64,000 nucleotides of DNA from Gordonia phthalatica (GTDB lineage: Bacteria > Actinomycetota > Actinomycetes > Mycobacteriales > Mycobacteriaceae), in NCBI RefSeq assembly GCF_001305675.1, contig NZ_CP011853.1, forward strand, positions 1,612,001 through 1,676,000, written 5' to 3'. Of the stretch, positions 51,780 through 60,447 are shown piece after piece; the first letter of the stretch is position 1; each line of letters starts with the position of its first letter. The notes beneath the pieces were generated by a model that saw only the letters and a program-made list of their open reading frames with translations, had not been told where the DNA came from and searched no databases. The position numbers and the translations under genes were made by a program.

Positions 51780-52885
51780 CGCAACTGCAGACCCCGTCGG
51801 CGGTGGTCGGCAGGCTGTCATTTCTCGACCGCTTCCTACCGGTGTGGATCGGCGTGGCGATGGCAGTCGGGCTCCTTTTGGGGCGGATGATCCCCGGGCT
51901 CGGCGACGCGTTGAGCGCGGTCGCCGTCGACGGCATCTCTCTGCCGATCGCGATCGGCCTGCTGATCATGATGTATCCGGTGCTGGCGAAGGTCCGGTAC
52001 GACCGCCTCGACACGGTCACCGGCGACCGACGTCTACTGGTGGGCTCGCTGGTCTTGAACTGGGTGGTCGGCCCCGCCTTGATGTTCACGCTCGCGTGGA
52101 CCCTCCTACCGGACCTGCCCGAGTATCGGACCGGACTGATCATCGTCGGCCTGGCTCGATGCATCGCGATGGTGATCATCTGGAACGACCTCGCATGCGG
52201 CGACCGGGAAGCCGCCGCGGTCCTGGTGGCCATCAACTCGGTGTTCCAGGTCGTGATGTTCGCAATTCTCGGCTGGTTCTATCTGTCGGTCCTGCCGGGA
52301 TGGCTGGGTCTGGAGCAGACGACGATCGAGACCTCACCGTGGCAGATAGCGAAGTCGGTGCTGATCTTCCTCGGCGTCCCGCTGCTCGCCGGCTTCCTGA
52401 CTCGGCGATTCGGCGAGCGTGCCAGGGGTCGCGAGTGGTACGAGACGCGATTCCTCCCCGCGATCGGGCAGTTCGCGCTCTACGGACTCCTGTTCACCAT
52501 CGTCATCCTCTTCGCGCTGCAGGGCGAGCAGATCACGTCGCGGCCGATGGACGTCGTCCGGATCGCGATCCCGCTGCTTGCCTACTTCGCGATCATGTGG
52601 GGCGGCGGCTACCTCCTCGGCGCATCGCTCGGGCTCGGGTACGAGAGGACGACCACGATCGCGTTCACCGCTGCCGGCAACAACTTCGAGTTGGCGATCG
52701 CCGTCGCCATCGCCACGTACGGCGCCGCGTCGGGGCAGGCGCTGGCGGGTGTCGTCGGACCGCTGATCGAGGTGCCGGTGCTCGTCGGACTGGTCTATGT
52801 CTCGTTGGCGCTACGGAAACGATTCGGTCGGCACCGTCTCGACAAGACGTCCGCGGCACCGGAATCGACGTCGGGCGCGGAATAG
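51776..52885 (+). CDS. acr3: Acr3-type arsenite efflux transporter
   Basis: The 369-aa protein has ten membrane segments and the Acr3 hallmarks: VWIGVAMAVGLLLGRMIPGL, VRYDRLDTVTGDRRLL, LARCIAMVIIWNDLACGD with the essential Cys, and FTAAGNNFELAIAVAI. It pumps arsenite out using the proton gradient. No arsenate reductase or intact arsR is nearby. ATG 51776 overlaps the stop of the preceding 22-codon frame. An in-frame GTG at 51755 would add 7 residues with no similarity. Confidence 0.93.
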   Translation: MTQLQTPSAVVGRLSFLDRFLPVWIGVAMAVGLLLGRMIPGLGDALSAVAVDGISLPIAIGLLIMMYPVLAKVRYDRLDTVTGDRRLLVGSLVLNWVVGPALMFTLAWTLLPDLPEYRTGLIIVGLARCIAMVIIWNDLACGDREAAAVLVAINSVFQVVMFAILGWFYLSVLPGWLGLEQTTIETSPWQIAKSVLIFLGVPLLAGFLTRRFGERARGREWYETRFLPAIGQFALYGLLFTIVILFALQGEQITSRPMDVVRIAIPLLAYFAIMWGGGYLLGASLGLGYERTTTIAFTAAGNNFELAIAVAIATYGAASGQALAGVVGPLIEVPVLVGLVYVSLALRKRFGRHRLDKTSAAPESTSGAE

Positions 52886-52913
52886 GCGAGCATTCTCCGG
52901 TGCTGTACCGACC

Positions 52914-53936
52914 GTGAAGAACATCGGATTCCTTTCGTTCGGACACTGGTCCGACGTTCCCGGCTCGCTCGTCACGTCGGGGGCCGACGCCCTGCTGCAA
53001 TCCATCGACCTGGCCGTGGCGGCCGAAGATCTCGGCGCGGACGGCGCGTACTTCCGCGTGCACCACTTCGCCCGCCAGCTCGGCACCCCGTTCCCGCTGC
53101 TCGCAGCCATCGGCGCCAAGACCAGCCGCATCGAGATCGGCACCGGTGTCATCGACATGCGTTACGAGAATCCTCTCGCGCTCGCCGAACAGGCCGGCGC
53201 TGCGGACCTGATCGCAGGCGGACGCCTGCAACTCGGGATCTCGCGGGGATCGCCCGAGCAGGTGGTCGACGGGTACAAGTACTTCGGCTACGTGCCCAAG
53301 GAAGGTCAGTCCGACGCCGACATGGCACGACAGCACGCGGGCGTCTTCCTCAAGGTGATCGACGGGGAGGGCTTCGCGCAGCCGAGCCCGAACCCGATGT
53401 TCGCCAATCCGCCCGGGCTGCTGCCGATCGAGCCGCAGTCGCCCGGACTCGGCGACCGGATCTGGTGGGGTGCGGGTTCCCGCGCGACCGCCGAGTGGAC
53501 CGCCCGGCAGGGTCTCAACCTGATGAGCTCCACCCTCCTCACCGAGGACACCGGCGTCCCGTTCCACCAGTTGCAGGCCGAGCAGATCGAACGCTTCCAC
53601 ACCGAGTGGAAGAACCAGGGCTTCGAGCGGAAACCTCGAGTCTCGGTGAGCCGCAGCATCTTCCCGATCATGAACGAGGAGGACAACCGGTACTTCGGGT
53701 TGCGCGGCCAGGCGGCGAAGGACCAGGTCGGCGTCATCGACGGCAGCACTGCGCGCTTCGGTCGCACGTACGCAGCGGAGCCCGACAAGCTGATCGAAGA
53801 ACTCCGCGAGGATGAGGCGATCGCCGCCGCGGACACCCTGCTGCTGACGGTCCCGAACCAGTTGGGTGTCGAGTACAACGCGCACGTCATCGAGTCGCTG
53901 TTGACCCACGTGGCCCCGGCACTCGGCTGGCGCTGA
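52914..53936 (+). CDS. LLM-class (luciferase-like) flavin oxidoreductase
   Basis: The 340-aa protein has the luciferase-like monooxygenase TIM-barrel pattern: VKNIGFLSFGHW, YFRVHHFARQLGTPFPLLAAIGAKTSRIEIGTGV-type blocks, AGGRLQLGISRGSPEQV and the C-terminal LLTVPNQLGVEYN. It uses FMN or F420; mycobacterial members often use F420. GTG 52914 is chosen because homology begins immediately there. It lies 28 bases after acr3, but a functional link to arsenic is not evident. Confidence 0.88.
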   Translation: MKNIGFLSFGHWSDVPGSLVTSGADALLQSIDLAVAAEDLGADGAYFRVHHFARQLGTPFPLLAAIGAKTSRIEIGTGVIDMRYENPLALAEQAGAADLIAGGRLQLGISRGSPEQVVDGYKYFGYVPKEGQSDADMARQHAGVFLKVIDGEGFAQPSPNPMFANPPGLLPIEPQSPGLGDRIWWGAGSRATAEWTARQGLNLMSSTLLTEDTGVPFHQLQAEQIERFHTEWKNQGFERKPRVSVSRSIFPIMNEEDNRYFGLRGQAAKDQVGVIDGSTARFGRTYAAEPDKLIEELREDEAIAAADTLLLTVPNQLGVEYNAHVIESLLTHVAPALGWR

Positions 53937-53960
53937 CCGCGTCGGCGGTACCGTCGTGCC

Positions 53961-54353
53961 ATGAGCGGGAACGTGGGGGCACTGACGGGAGCGGCCGGGA
54001 TCGTGGTGATCGCCGGACTGGGGATCATCTGGTTGGGACGAGCCTGCGGTCGAGGAGCGCTCGCCCGCAATCAGTTCGTCGGAATCCGAACCCGCTGGAC
54101 GATGGCCTCGGATGCCGCGTGGGACGCCGGGCACCGCGCAGGAGCGCACCGGATGGTGATGAGCGGTGTCGGGACCGCCGCGATCGGCGTGGTCGCGGTG
54201 GCCGCGGTCTTCCTGTCTGTGCTGGGAGTATCGGAGACGGGCACGGCCGTCACGGTCGTCGCACTGGTCCTCTGTTCGACGGTGTGGATGGTCGGATGGC
54301 TGCTCGCCGCGACCGTGACCGCTGATCGCGCTGCGAAAGCAGTGGTGGGATAG
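53961..54353 (+). CDS. SdpI-family small membrane protein
   Basis: The 130-aa protein has three or four membrane segments and the SdpI/YhfL signature RNQFVGIRTRWTMASDAAWDAGHRAG (about 37-62). SdpI in Bacillus gives immunity to the SDP toxin and signals to its repressor; actinobacterial members are mostly uncharacterised. No toxin gene is adjacent. It is 24 bases after the LLM gene. Confidence 0.85.
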   Translation: MSGNVGALTGAAGIVVIAGLGIIWLGRACGRGALARNQFVGIRTRWTMASDAAWDAGHRAGAHRMVMSGVGTAAIGVVAVAAVFLSVLGVSETGTAVTVVALVLCSTVWMVGWLLAATVTADRAAKAVVG

Positions 54354-54374
54354 TCGGCCGCGGGACTGCGACCC

Positions 54375-55640
54375 TTATGACTGAGAATGCTGCGGGTAGT
54401 GCGGGGTCGGCGCAATCTGCGTCTGGTCGAACGCAGCGGACTGCGGTCCTCCGGGCTGCGGAGGGGTCGCGGATCCGACAGGACGCGGCGCGAACGGAGC
54501 GGCCTGATTCGGGTTCGACTGGTACGGCTGCTGATTCGGAGACTGCGGATTCGGGTACTGCTGCTGCGGCGCGCCCGGGTACATCGGCGCGCCGGGGAAG
54601 GGCTCGGCTTGGAAGGGTGCTGGGGACTTCCTGCGACTGCGACGCACGACGACGAAGGCGATGCCGCCGATGATCAGCAGGCCGAGGACGCCGAGCAGCG
54701 GACCGAGCCAGAGCCACAGTGAGCTGTCGTCGGCGGTGGTCGCGGCAGCCGGGTCGATGCCGTTGGCCTTCAGGAACTCGCGGAGTTCGGCGGGGGTGGT
54801 GGCGGCGCTGGGCTCGGTCCCGATGAGGATGCCGTGCACCACACCGTTCTCGTCGACGACGGGGCCGCCCCAACCGGAATTGGTGCCGTTGGCGTTGAAC
54901 AACACTCGCGGAGACTCGGGTTGAGTCTTGTCGATGGAGGTGACCGTGGCGTCGATCAGTGTGACCCGCATGGCGGGGCCGGTGAACGACCGCTCGGAGA
55001 GCGATCCGAAGCTCACCTCTGCACCGACGTCGGGCGTCGCCTCTGCGATCGTCAGGGGTGACAGCGACCCGACATCGCCGGTCGCGCGGAGGAGGCCGAG
55101 TACCGCCTTCGTATTTGCCGGTGGGGCCGAGACGATGGTGGCCTGCTGCGTGGGGATCGGTGACGAGGCGTCGCCGACCGCGCGGATCTGATTGGTGACC
55201 TTCGGCGGAGAGTCCGGGCTGCTCGAGCTCTCGGCGATCTTCCAACCGGTCGCGTTGGCCATTCCCTTGAGGTACGCGGTGCGGTCGGCGGGGAAGGCCA
55301 GTCGCTTGGCGACGATGTCCAGCGCCCGTTCGCGGAAATACTTCAGGACGGTTTCAGCGGTCGGGTTGAGTACTCCGCTGCCGGTCACGATGGTGCCCCG
55401 GTCGTCGACGACGAGGCCGGCGTAGATGTACTCGAGGGCGATCGGTTCGCTCCAGATGTGCTCGGGCTCGAACTCCATCAGCACCTGTCCGGTGAGGACG
55501 GTCCTGATCTGCACCATAGACTCCGCCAGTGTGGCGCGCAGATCATCGCGCGACAGTTCAGCAGATGCGGGCGGCGCGATCGCGACCACCAGCCCCATCG
55601 ACATCGTCAAGGCAGTAAGAACACGCCAGAAGCGCGACAT
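54375..55640 (-). CDS. Exported membrane-anchored protein with degenerate trypsin-like domain and Pro/Gln-rich tail
   Basis: This 421-aa protein has a signal peptide (cleavage near AxA at 25-27), an extracytoplasmic domain of about 270 residues, one membrane helix (about 308-332) and a cytoplasmic tail rich in Pro, Gln and Asn. NSGWGGPVVDENGVVHGIL corresponds to the C-terminal trypsin motif GDSGGPV but has Trp in place of Ser; the loop STGxGVL precedes it. It shares this design with 41471-42493. It may bind peptides or partners instead of cutting them. Function unknown. Confidence 0.7.
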   Translation of the reverse strand: MSRFWRVLTALTMSMGLVVAIAPPASAELSRDDLRATLAESMVQIRTVLTGQVLMEFEPEHIWSEPIALEYIYAGLVVDDRGTIVTGSGVLNPTAETVLKYFRERALDIVAKRLAFPADRTAYLKGMANATGWKIAESSSSPDSPPKVTNQIRAVGDASSPIPTQQATIVSAPPANTKAVLGLLRATGDVGSLSPLTIAEATPDVGAEVSFGSLSERSFTGPAMRVTLIDATVTSIDKTQPESPRVLFNANGTNSGWGGPVVDENGVVHGILIGTEPSAATTPAELREFLKANGIDPAAATTADDSSLWLWLGPLLGVLGLLIIGGIAFVVVRRSRRKSPAPFQAEPFPGAPMYPGAPQQQYPNPQSPNQQPYQSNPNQAAPFAPRPVGSATPPQPGGPQSAAFDQTQIAPTPHYPQHSQS

Positions 55641-55760
55641 GAATCCCCTCAGGAAACCGGCGTCCGACGTGGACCGGACTTCAACGACGTCAATCTAACC
55701 GATGGCCGGTTCGTCGTTCCGTGGTGGATCGTCCCACTGAACGACAGTGCGCGACGGGCG

Positions 55761-56969
55761 TCACACGCGCTGGATGATGGCGGCGAGACCCTGCCCGCCG
55801 CCGATGCACATGGTCGCCAGCCCGTAGAGGGCCTCGCGGCGCACGAGTTCACGGGCCAGTGCGCCGAGCATCCGAGTGCCCGTCGCGCCGACCGGATGGC
55901 CCAGTGAGATGCCGGACCCGTGCACGTTGATGCGTGCGAAATCGTCACTGTCCAAACCCCATTCGCGGGTGCAGGCCAGCACCTGCGCGGCGAACGCCTC
56001 GTTGAGTTCGATGACGTCCATGTCGGCCAGAGACAGGCCGGCGCGGTCCAACGCAGCGTTGGTGGCGGGGACGGGGCCGAGGCCCATGCGGGCCGGCTCG
56101 ACGCCCGCGACCGCCCACGACACCAGACGTGCGATCGGGCGCAGACCGAGCTGCTCAGCGCGTTCGGGGTGGGTCACGAGGCAGACCGCGGCGGCGTCGT
56201 TCTGGCCGCTGGCATTGCCCGCGGTGACGGTGGCGTCGGGATCGGACGCCAGGAGGACCGGTCGCAGCGTCGACAGGGATTCGACGGTGGTTTCAGGCCT
56301 CGGATGCTCGTCGGTGTCGACCAGCACGTCGCCCTTCTTCGAACTGATCGTGACCGGCACGATCTCGGCGGCCAGCACCCCGGCCGCCTGTGCGGCCACC
56401 GCGCGTCGCTGCGACTCGGCGGCGAGCTGGTCCTGCTCCAACCGCGTGATGCCGTAGTCGCGGCGCAGGTTCTCTGTGGTCTCGAGCATGCCGCCCGGCA
56501 CCGGGTAGTCGCGGCCACCGGCGGTCTCGCGGCCGCGCGCCAGTCCGTCGTGCAGCATGACGCCCGGACCACGCACGCCACGCCGCATGTCGGTGGAGTA
56601 GAAGGGCACGTTGCTCATCGACTCGACGCCGCCGGCCACCGCCACGTCGTTGACGCCGGTCGCGACCTGCATCGCGGCGATGATCACCGAATACAGGCCG
56701 GACCCGCACCGTCGATCCACCTGCGCGCCGGGCACGGTGATCGGAAGGCCTGCGTCGAGAGCGACGACGCGGCCGATCGCCGGCGCCTCGCTGCTGGGGT
56801 AGCAGTGACCGAGGATCACGTCGTCGATCACCTCGGGTGCGACGCCGGTCCGGTCGATCAGGCCGCGCAGGGCGGCTTCGCCCAGCTGTGCTGCGGACAG
56901 CGTTTTCAGGGCGCCGCCGAAACGGCCGATCGGAGTCCGGACCGGTTCGCAGATCACCACATCGCGCAT
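55761..56969 (-). CDS. Thiolase (acetyl-CoA C-acetyltransferase)
   Basis: The 402-aa enzyme has the nucleophile Cys88 (RRCGSGL), NEAFAAQ, the HGSGISLGHPVGATG block with the catalytic His, and the second Cys in CIGGGQG. It cleaves or forms 3-ketoacyl-CoA, ending beta-oxidation or making acetoacetyl-CoA. It follows a TetR gene by 19 bases on the same strand and is divergent from a crotonase, so the three form a regulated fatty-acid or aromatic degradation set. ATG 56969 is supported by homology. Confidence 0.93.
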   Translation of the reverse strand: MRDVVICEPVRTPIGRFGGALKTLSAAQLGEAALRGLIDRTGVAPEVIDDVILGHCYPSSEAPAIGRVVALDAGLPITVPGAQVDRRCGSGLYSVIIAAMQVATGVNDVAVAGGVESMSNVPFYSTDMRRGVRGPGVMLHDGLARGRETAGGRDYPVPGGMLETTENLRRDYGITRLEQDQLAAESQRRAVAAQAAGVLAAEIVPVTISSKKGDVLVDTDEHPRPETTVESLSTLRPVLLASDPDATVTAGNASGQNDAAAVCLVTHPERAEQLGLRPIARLVSWAVAGVEPARMGLGPVPATNAALDRAGLSLADMDVIELNEAFAAQVLACTREWGLDSDDFARINVHGSGISLGHPVGATGTRMLGALARELVRREALYGLATMCIGGGQGLAAIIQRV

Positions 56970-56988
56970 GATTGCCAGCGTGTCACGA

Positions 56989-57564
56989 TCAGTCCCCCGG
57001 GGAAGCGAAAGCGGTGAGCCAGGCTGCGAGGACCTCCTTCTCCCGGTGCGGACGATCCCGTAGGACGCCGCCGATCGCGAGGCCGCGGAAGAGACTGAGG
57101 AGGCCGTCGAGGAAGACCGCGAAACGGTCGTCATCGAGATCGCCGGCGAAGGGGGAGAGGGCGTCGCGCAGGTCGTGGAACAGCTGGTGGGCACCCGGCT
57201 GCAGCGCCTCGCGCAGGGCCGGTTCGGTGCGCGCGGCGATCCAGAGCTGCAGACCCGCGACATAGGTGGGGCGGCGGGTGATCTCGTGGATGACGTCGAC
57301 GGCCGCGGTGATCGACATGTCGGCGGAGAGGGCTCCGCGGATCTCCTCGGCCTGGTTCTCCGCGATGAAATCGACGGCGGCCACGGCGATCTGGGACATC
57401 GAGGCGAAGTGGTGGGTGAGGGCGCCGCGGCTGACTCCGGCCGCGGCCTGAACCCGCTGCATCGTCATTCCCGCGTAGCCGTGCTCCACGAGAACGTCGA
57501 CGGCACCGTTCAGGATCTGCTCCCGCGTGCGTATCGCGCGCTCTTGACGGGCCTCACTGCTCAC
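56989..57564 (-). CDS. TetR-family regulator of the thiolase/crotonase locus
   Basis: The 191-aa protein has a TetR HTH at about 10-55 (TREQILNGAVDVLVEHGY, MQRVQAAAGVSRGALTHHFASM). GTG 57564 lies 23 bases from the palindrome at 57588-57609, which is placed to control both this gene and the divergent crotonase. An acyl-CoA or fatty acid ligand is likely from context, as for FadR/KstR-like regulators. Confidence 0.88.
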   Translation of the reverse strand: MSSEARQERAIRTREQILNGAVDVLVEHGYAGMTMQRVQAAAGVSRGALTHHFASMSQIAVAAVDFIAENQAEEIRGALSADMSITAAVDVIHEITRRPTYVAGLQLWIAARTEPALREALQPGAHQLFHDLRDALSPFAGDLDDDRFAVFLDGLLSLFRGLAIGGVLRDRPHREKEVLAAWLTAFASPGD

Positions 57565-57587
57565 GCCATGATCATCGCAGACGATCG

Positions 57588-57609
57588 AAACAGACCAAAT
57601 GATCTGTTT
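57588..57609. promoter_or_regulatory. Probable TetR operator
   Basis: AAACAGACCAA|ATGATCTGTTT is a 22-base palindrome with 9 of 11 symmetrical pairs, including the outer seven. It lies between the divergent TetR and crotonase genes and is AT-rich against the background. Confidence 0.7.
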
Positions 57610-57672
57610 TCTGTCGCTGTGAAGCTGCGCTGCGCGATCTGCAATGGTCCCAGAATTGAGACGAGAGGAACG

Positions 57673-58443
57673 ATGGTGAACGATATCCGCATCGACCACG
57701 ACGGCGACGTGACGATCGTGGCCATGGCCCGCCCCGATCGGCACAACGCGGTCGACGGAGGCATGGCGCGGGAGCTCGCGGACGCCTTCCGCGAGTTCGA
57801 GGCCTCCGACGCCAAGGTGGCGGTTCTTGCCGGAGACGGCGCGTCGTTCTGCGCGGGCGCCGACTTGAAAGCCGTCGGCACCGATCGCAGCAACGCGCTG
57901 AACCTGGAAGGGGACGGGCCGATGGGGCCCACCCGGCTCGACCTCGACAAGCCGGTGATCGCCGCCATCAACGGCTACGCGGTGGCCGGCGGTCTGGAAC
58001 TCGCGCTCTGGTGCGACCTCCGCGTGGCCGACGACGACGCGACACTCGGTGTCTTCTGCCGACGGTGGGGCGTGCCGCTGATCGACGGCGGGACCATCCG
58101 GCTGCCGAGGTTGATAGGGCACAGTCGCGCCATGGATCTGATCCTCACCGGCCGGGCCGTCGACGCCGCCGAAGCGCTGAGCTTCGGGCTCGTCAACCGC
58201 GTCGTCCCGGCGGGGACAGCGCGGGCGGCGGCGGTGGCGCTGGCCCACGACATCGCCCGCATGCCCGAGACGTGCATGCGCGGCGACCGCCGATCGGCCC
58301 GCGCGCAGTGGTCGGATACGGAGGAGACCGCCCTGCGTCGGGAGTTCGCGATCGGCATGACCTCGCTCATGGCCGACGGTGTCGACGGGGCGGGGAGGTT
58401 CGCGTCGGGCAAGGGGCGCGGCGGCTCCTTCGACGACATCTGA
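57673..58443 (+). CDS. Crotonase/enoyl-CoA hydratase family protein
   Basis: The 256-aa protein has the crotonase oxyanion segments FCAGADLKA (about 56-64) and NGYAVAGGLELALWCDLRVA. In classical hydratases a Glu follows in the FxxPExxxG region; here the sequence is RRWGVPLIDGGT, lacking that Glu, so the hydratase reaction is uncertain and another crotonase activity is possible. AGAGGAA precedes ATG 57673. It faces the TetR operator. Confidence 0.88.
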   Translation: MVNDIRIDHDGDVTIVAMARPDRHNAVDGGMARELADAFREFEASDAKVAVLAGDGASFCAGADLKAVGTDRSNALNLEGDGPMGPTRLDLDKPVIAAINGYAVAGGLELALWCDLRVADDDATLGVFCRRWGVPLIDGGTIRLPRLIGHSRAMDLILTGRAVDAAEALSFGLVNRVVPAGTARAAAVALAHDIARMPETCMRGDRRSARAQWSDTEETALRREFAIGMTSLMADGVDGAGRFASGKGRGGSFDDI

Positions 58444-58476
58444 CGGTGGGGAGGGGAGCGCAGTAGTGTCGACTTC

Positions 58477-59022
58477 ATGAGCGACGCCACGTCTGCGGAG
58501 ACCTTCGCCGCGCCCCGACTTCGAGCGCTGGAACGGTCCGACCTCGCGTTCGTCCACGGACTGTTCAACGATCCCGACGTGATGCGGTATTGGTTCGAGC
58601 CCGCGCACACCACGCTCGCCGACCTGGAAGACGCCTTCGACCGCCAGCGCGGCAGTGACCACCTGCGACGGTTCATTCTCGAGACCGCCGGTCGTCGGGT
58701 GGGTCTGGTGGAGTTGATGTACATCGACCATGTGCACCGGAACTGCGAGTTCCAGATCATCATCTCGCCGTCCGAACAGGGACGCGGCTACGCGAGCGCA
58801 GCGACCCGGGGAGCGCTCGACTTCGCCTTCCGAGCGTTGAACCTGCACAAGGTGTGGCTGCTCGTCGACACCGAGAACGCCGCTGCCGTCCACGTCTACG
58901 AGAAGTCGGGGTTCGCGGTGGAAGGTGTGCTGCGGCAGGAGTTCTTCGCCGACGGCGCCTATCGCGACGCGACGCGGATGGCGATCTTCGCCGACGACTA
59001 TCTGGACCCGACGCGGACGTGA
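58477..59022 (+). CDS. speG: GNAT acetyltransferase, spermidine N-acetyltransferase (SpeG) type
   Basis: The 181-aa protein matches E. coli SpeG block by block: LRALERSDLAFVH, VMRYWFE, HVHRNCEFQIIISP, EQGRGYAS (acetyl-CoA loop), LNLHKVWLLVDTEN and EGVLRQEFF. SpeG acetylates spermidine and spermine to limit polyamine toxicity. It begins 33 bases after the crotonase gene. Substrate assignment rests on similarity only. Confidence 0.87.
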   Translation: MSDATSAETFAAPRLRALERSDLAFVHGLFNDPDVMRYWFEPAHTTLADLEDAFDRQRGSDHLRRFILETAGRRVGLVELMYIDHVHRNCEFQIIISPSEQGRGYASAATRGALDFAFRALNLHKVWLLVDTENAAAVHVYEKSGFAVEGVLRQEFFADGAYRDATRMAIFADDYLDPTRT

Positions 59023-59026
59023 CGCG

Positions 59027-59983
59027 ATGAAGGGTGGACTCAGTCGCATCGCCCTGATCATCACGTGCGCACTGACAGCGGTCGGACTGATCGCGGCGCC
59101 GGCGGCCGCTGCCCCGAAACTTCCGGTCTCCTACGACTTCCTCGACGGGATCCGTGCCGAGCTCTCGAACCCGGGCGGCTCCCTGCCCGGCACCAACGAC
59201 TTCTCCTGTCGGCCGACGGCGCGGCACCCGCGGCCCGTCGTTCTGGTGCACGGCAGCGGCGGCGGCCGACAGACGAACTGGGCGACGCTCGCTCCCGTGC
59301 TGAAGAACGCCGGATACTGCGTCTTCGCTCCGACCTACGGCGCACTGTCGTCGGCGTGGCCGGCGTCGGCGCTCGGCGGACTCGGCCCCAAGCTCGACAG
59401 CGCGTGGGACGTCAAACGATTCATGGACCGGGTGATGACCGCGACCGGTGTCCGGCAGATCGACCTCGTCGGCCACTCGCTAGGCACCGAGATCCCCACG
59501 TACTGGATGAAGTACCTTGGCGGTCGCGGACACGTCGCGCACTACGTGTCGCTTGCGCCGTACTGGCGGCAGGGACCGGACGACGACGATGCGCGCGGCG
59601 AGGCGATCGCGGAGTTCCGTGCCTGGCTGGGGATCTCGGCGCCGGTCCGCCCCGACTGCCCGGAGTGCAGTACGCCGCCCAGGGATCTGAACTTCAATCG
59701 CGCGGTCCGCGTCCCGACGCCGTACCTGCCGGGCGTCGCCTACACGAACATCGTGACCCGCGACGACGAGATCGTCACGCCGTACACGGCGGGTCTCCTC
59801 GACGGCCCACCCGGCACCAGCGTGCGCAACATCGTCGTCCAGAACGGGTGCGCCCTCGACCATTCCGACCACATGTCGATCACGTCGAACCGGCGCAGCG
59901 CGGCCCTGGTGCGCAACGCCCTCGATCCGGCCCATCCGGTTCCGGTGCCGTGCGTCCCCGTCGCGCCGGTGACGGGCGGCTGA
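59027..59983 (+). CDS. Secreted alpha/beta-hydrolase, lipase class 2-like
   Basis: The 318-aa precursor has a signal peptide (site near Ala29), oxyanion segment VHGSGGG (74-80), nucleophile Ser151 in GHSLG, and plausible Asp and His in TRDDEIV and CALDHSDHM. Paired Cys residues fit export. Actinobacterial members hydrolyse triacylglycerols or esters outside the cell. It starts 4 bases after the speG stop, without a clear RBS, so translation may be coupled. Confidence 0.87.
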   Translation: MKGGLSRIALIITCALTAVGLIAAPAAAAPKLPVSYDFLDGIRAELSNPGGSLPGTNDFSCRPTARHPRPVVLVHGSGGGRQTNWATLAPVLKNAGYCVFAPTYGALSSAWPASALGGLGPKLDSAWDVKRFMDRVMTATGVRQIDLVGHSLGTEIPTYWMKYLGGRGHVAHYVSLAPYWRQGPDDDDARGEAIAEFRAWLGISAPVRPDCPECSTPPRDLNFNRAVRVPTPYLPGVAYTNIVTRDDEIVTPYTAGLLDGPPGTSVRNIVVQNGCALDHSDHMSITSNRRSAALVRNALDPAHPVPVPCVPVAPVTGG

Positions 59984-60002
59984 CGGGCGTAGCGTCGAGT
60001 GC

Positions 60003-60314
60003 ATGACCGACTATCGACCCGAACCACTGACCGACAGCGACGCCGACGCGCAGACGTCGGGCGCGTGGACCGTCGACGGCGGCATGCTCGTCGCCACCTA
60101 CAAACCCGGCAACATGGTGCGCGGTCTCGAGATGGTGACCGCCGTCGCCGCTGCAGCGGAGGAGGCGAACCACCACCCCGACGTCGACCTGCGGTATCCG
60201 ACCGTCACGTACCGTCTGATGACGCACAGTGAAGGGCAGCTCACCTCGTACGATGTCGCGCTCGCTCAGCGGATCGACGCAATCGCCGCGGAGATGGAGA
60301 TCCCTGCGGGGTGA
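60003..60314 (+). CDS. 4a-hydroxytetrahydrobiopterin dehydratase (PCD)
   Basis: The 103-aa protein has the PCD signature EANHHPDVDLRYPTVTYRL followed by a His and Asp at the expected spacing (MTHSEGQLTSYDVALA). It recycles pterin cofactor or acts in pterin metabolism; in bacteria lacking phenylalanine hydroxylase the role is unclear. It lies near a Nudix gene, as in M. tuberculosis (Rv1159A next to mutT2). Confidence 0.9.
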   Translation: MTDYRPEPLTDSDADAQTSGAWTVDGGMLVATYKPGNMVRGLEMVTAVAAAAEEANHHPDVDLRYPTVTYRLMTHSEGQLTSYDVALAQRIDAIAAEMEIPAG

Positions 60315-60327
60315 GGGATATCGAGAT

Positions 60328-60410
60328 GTACTGATATCTGCGTCCCCCTCAGCCCTCGCCGAGGGCAAATAGCCCTCGGCGGCAGCTCAGGGGGACGCAA
60401 ATATCAGTAC
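60328..60410. terminator. Very long intergenic hairpin between PCD and Nudix genes
   Basis: Outer arms 60328-60349 and 60389-60410 pair with a single mismatch. Inside, GCCGAGGGC (60358-60366) pairs perfectly with GCCCTCGGC (60372-60380) around AAATA. It follows the PCD stop by 13 bases. Despite the position it is unusually long for a terminator. Confidence 0.55.
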
Positions 60411-60447
60411 ACGGCGGTCGTCCTCGATCGACGCGTAGCGTGGCCCC

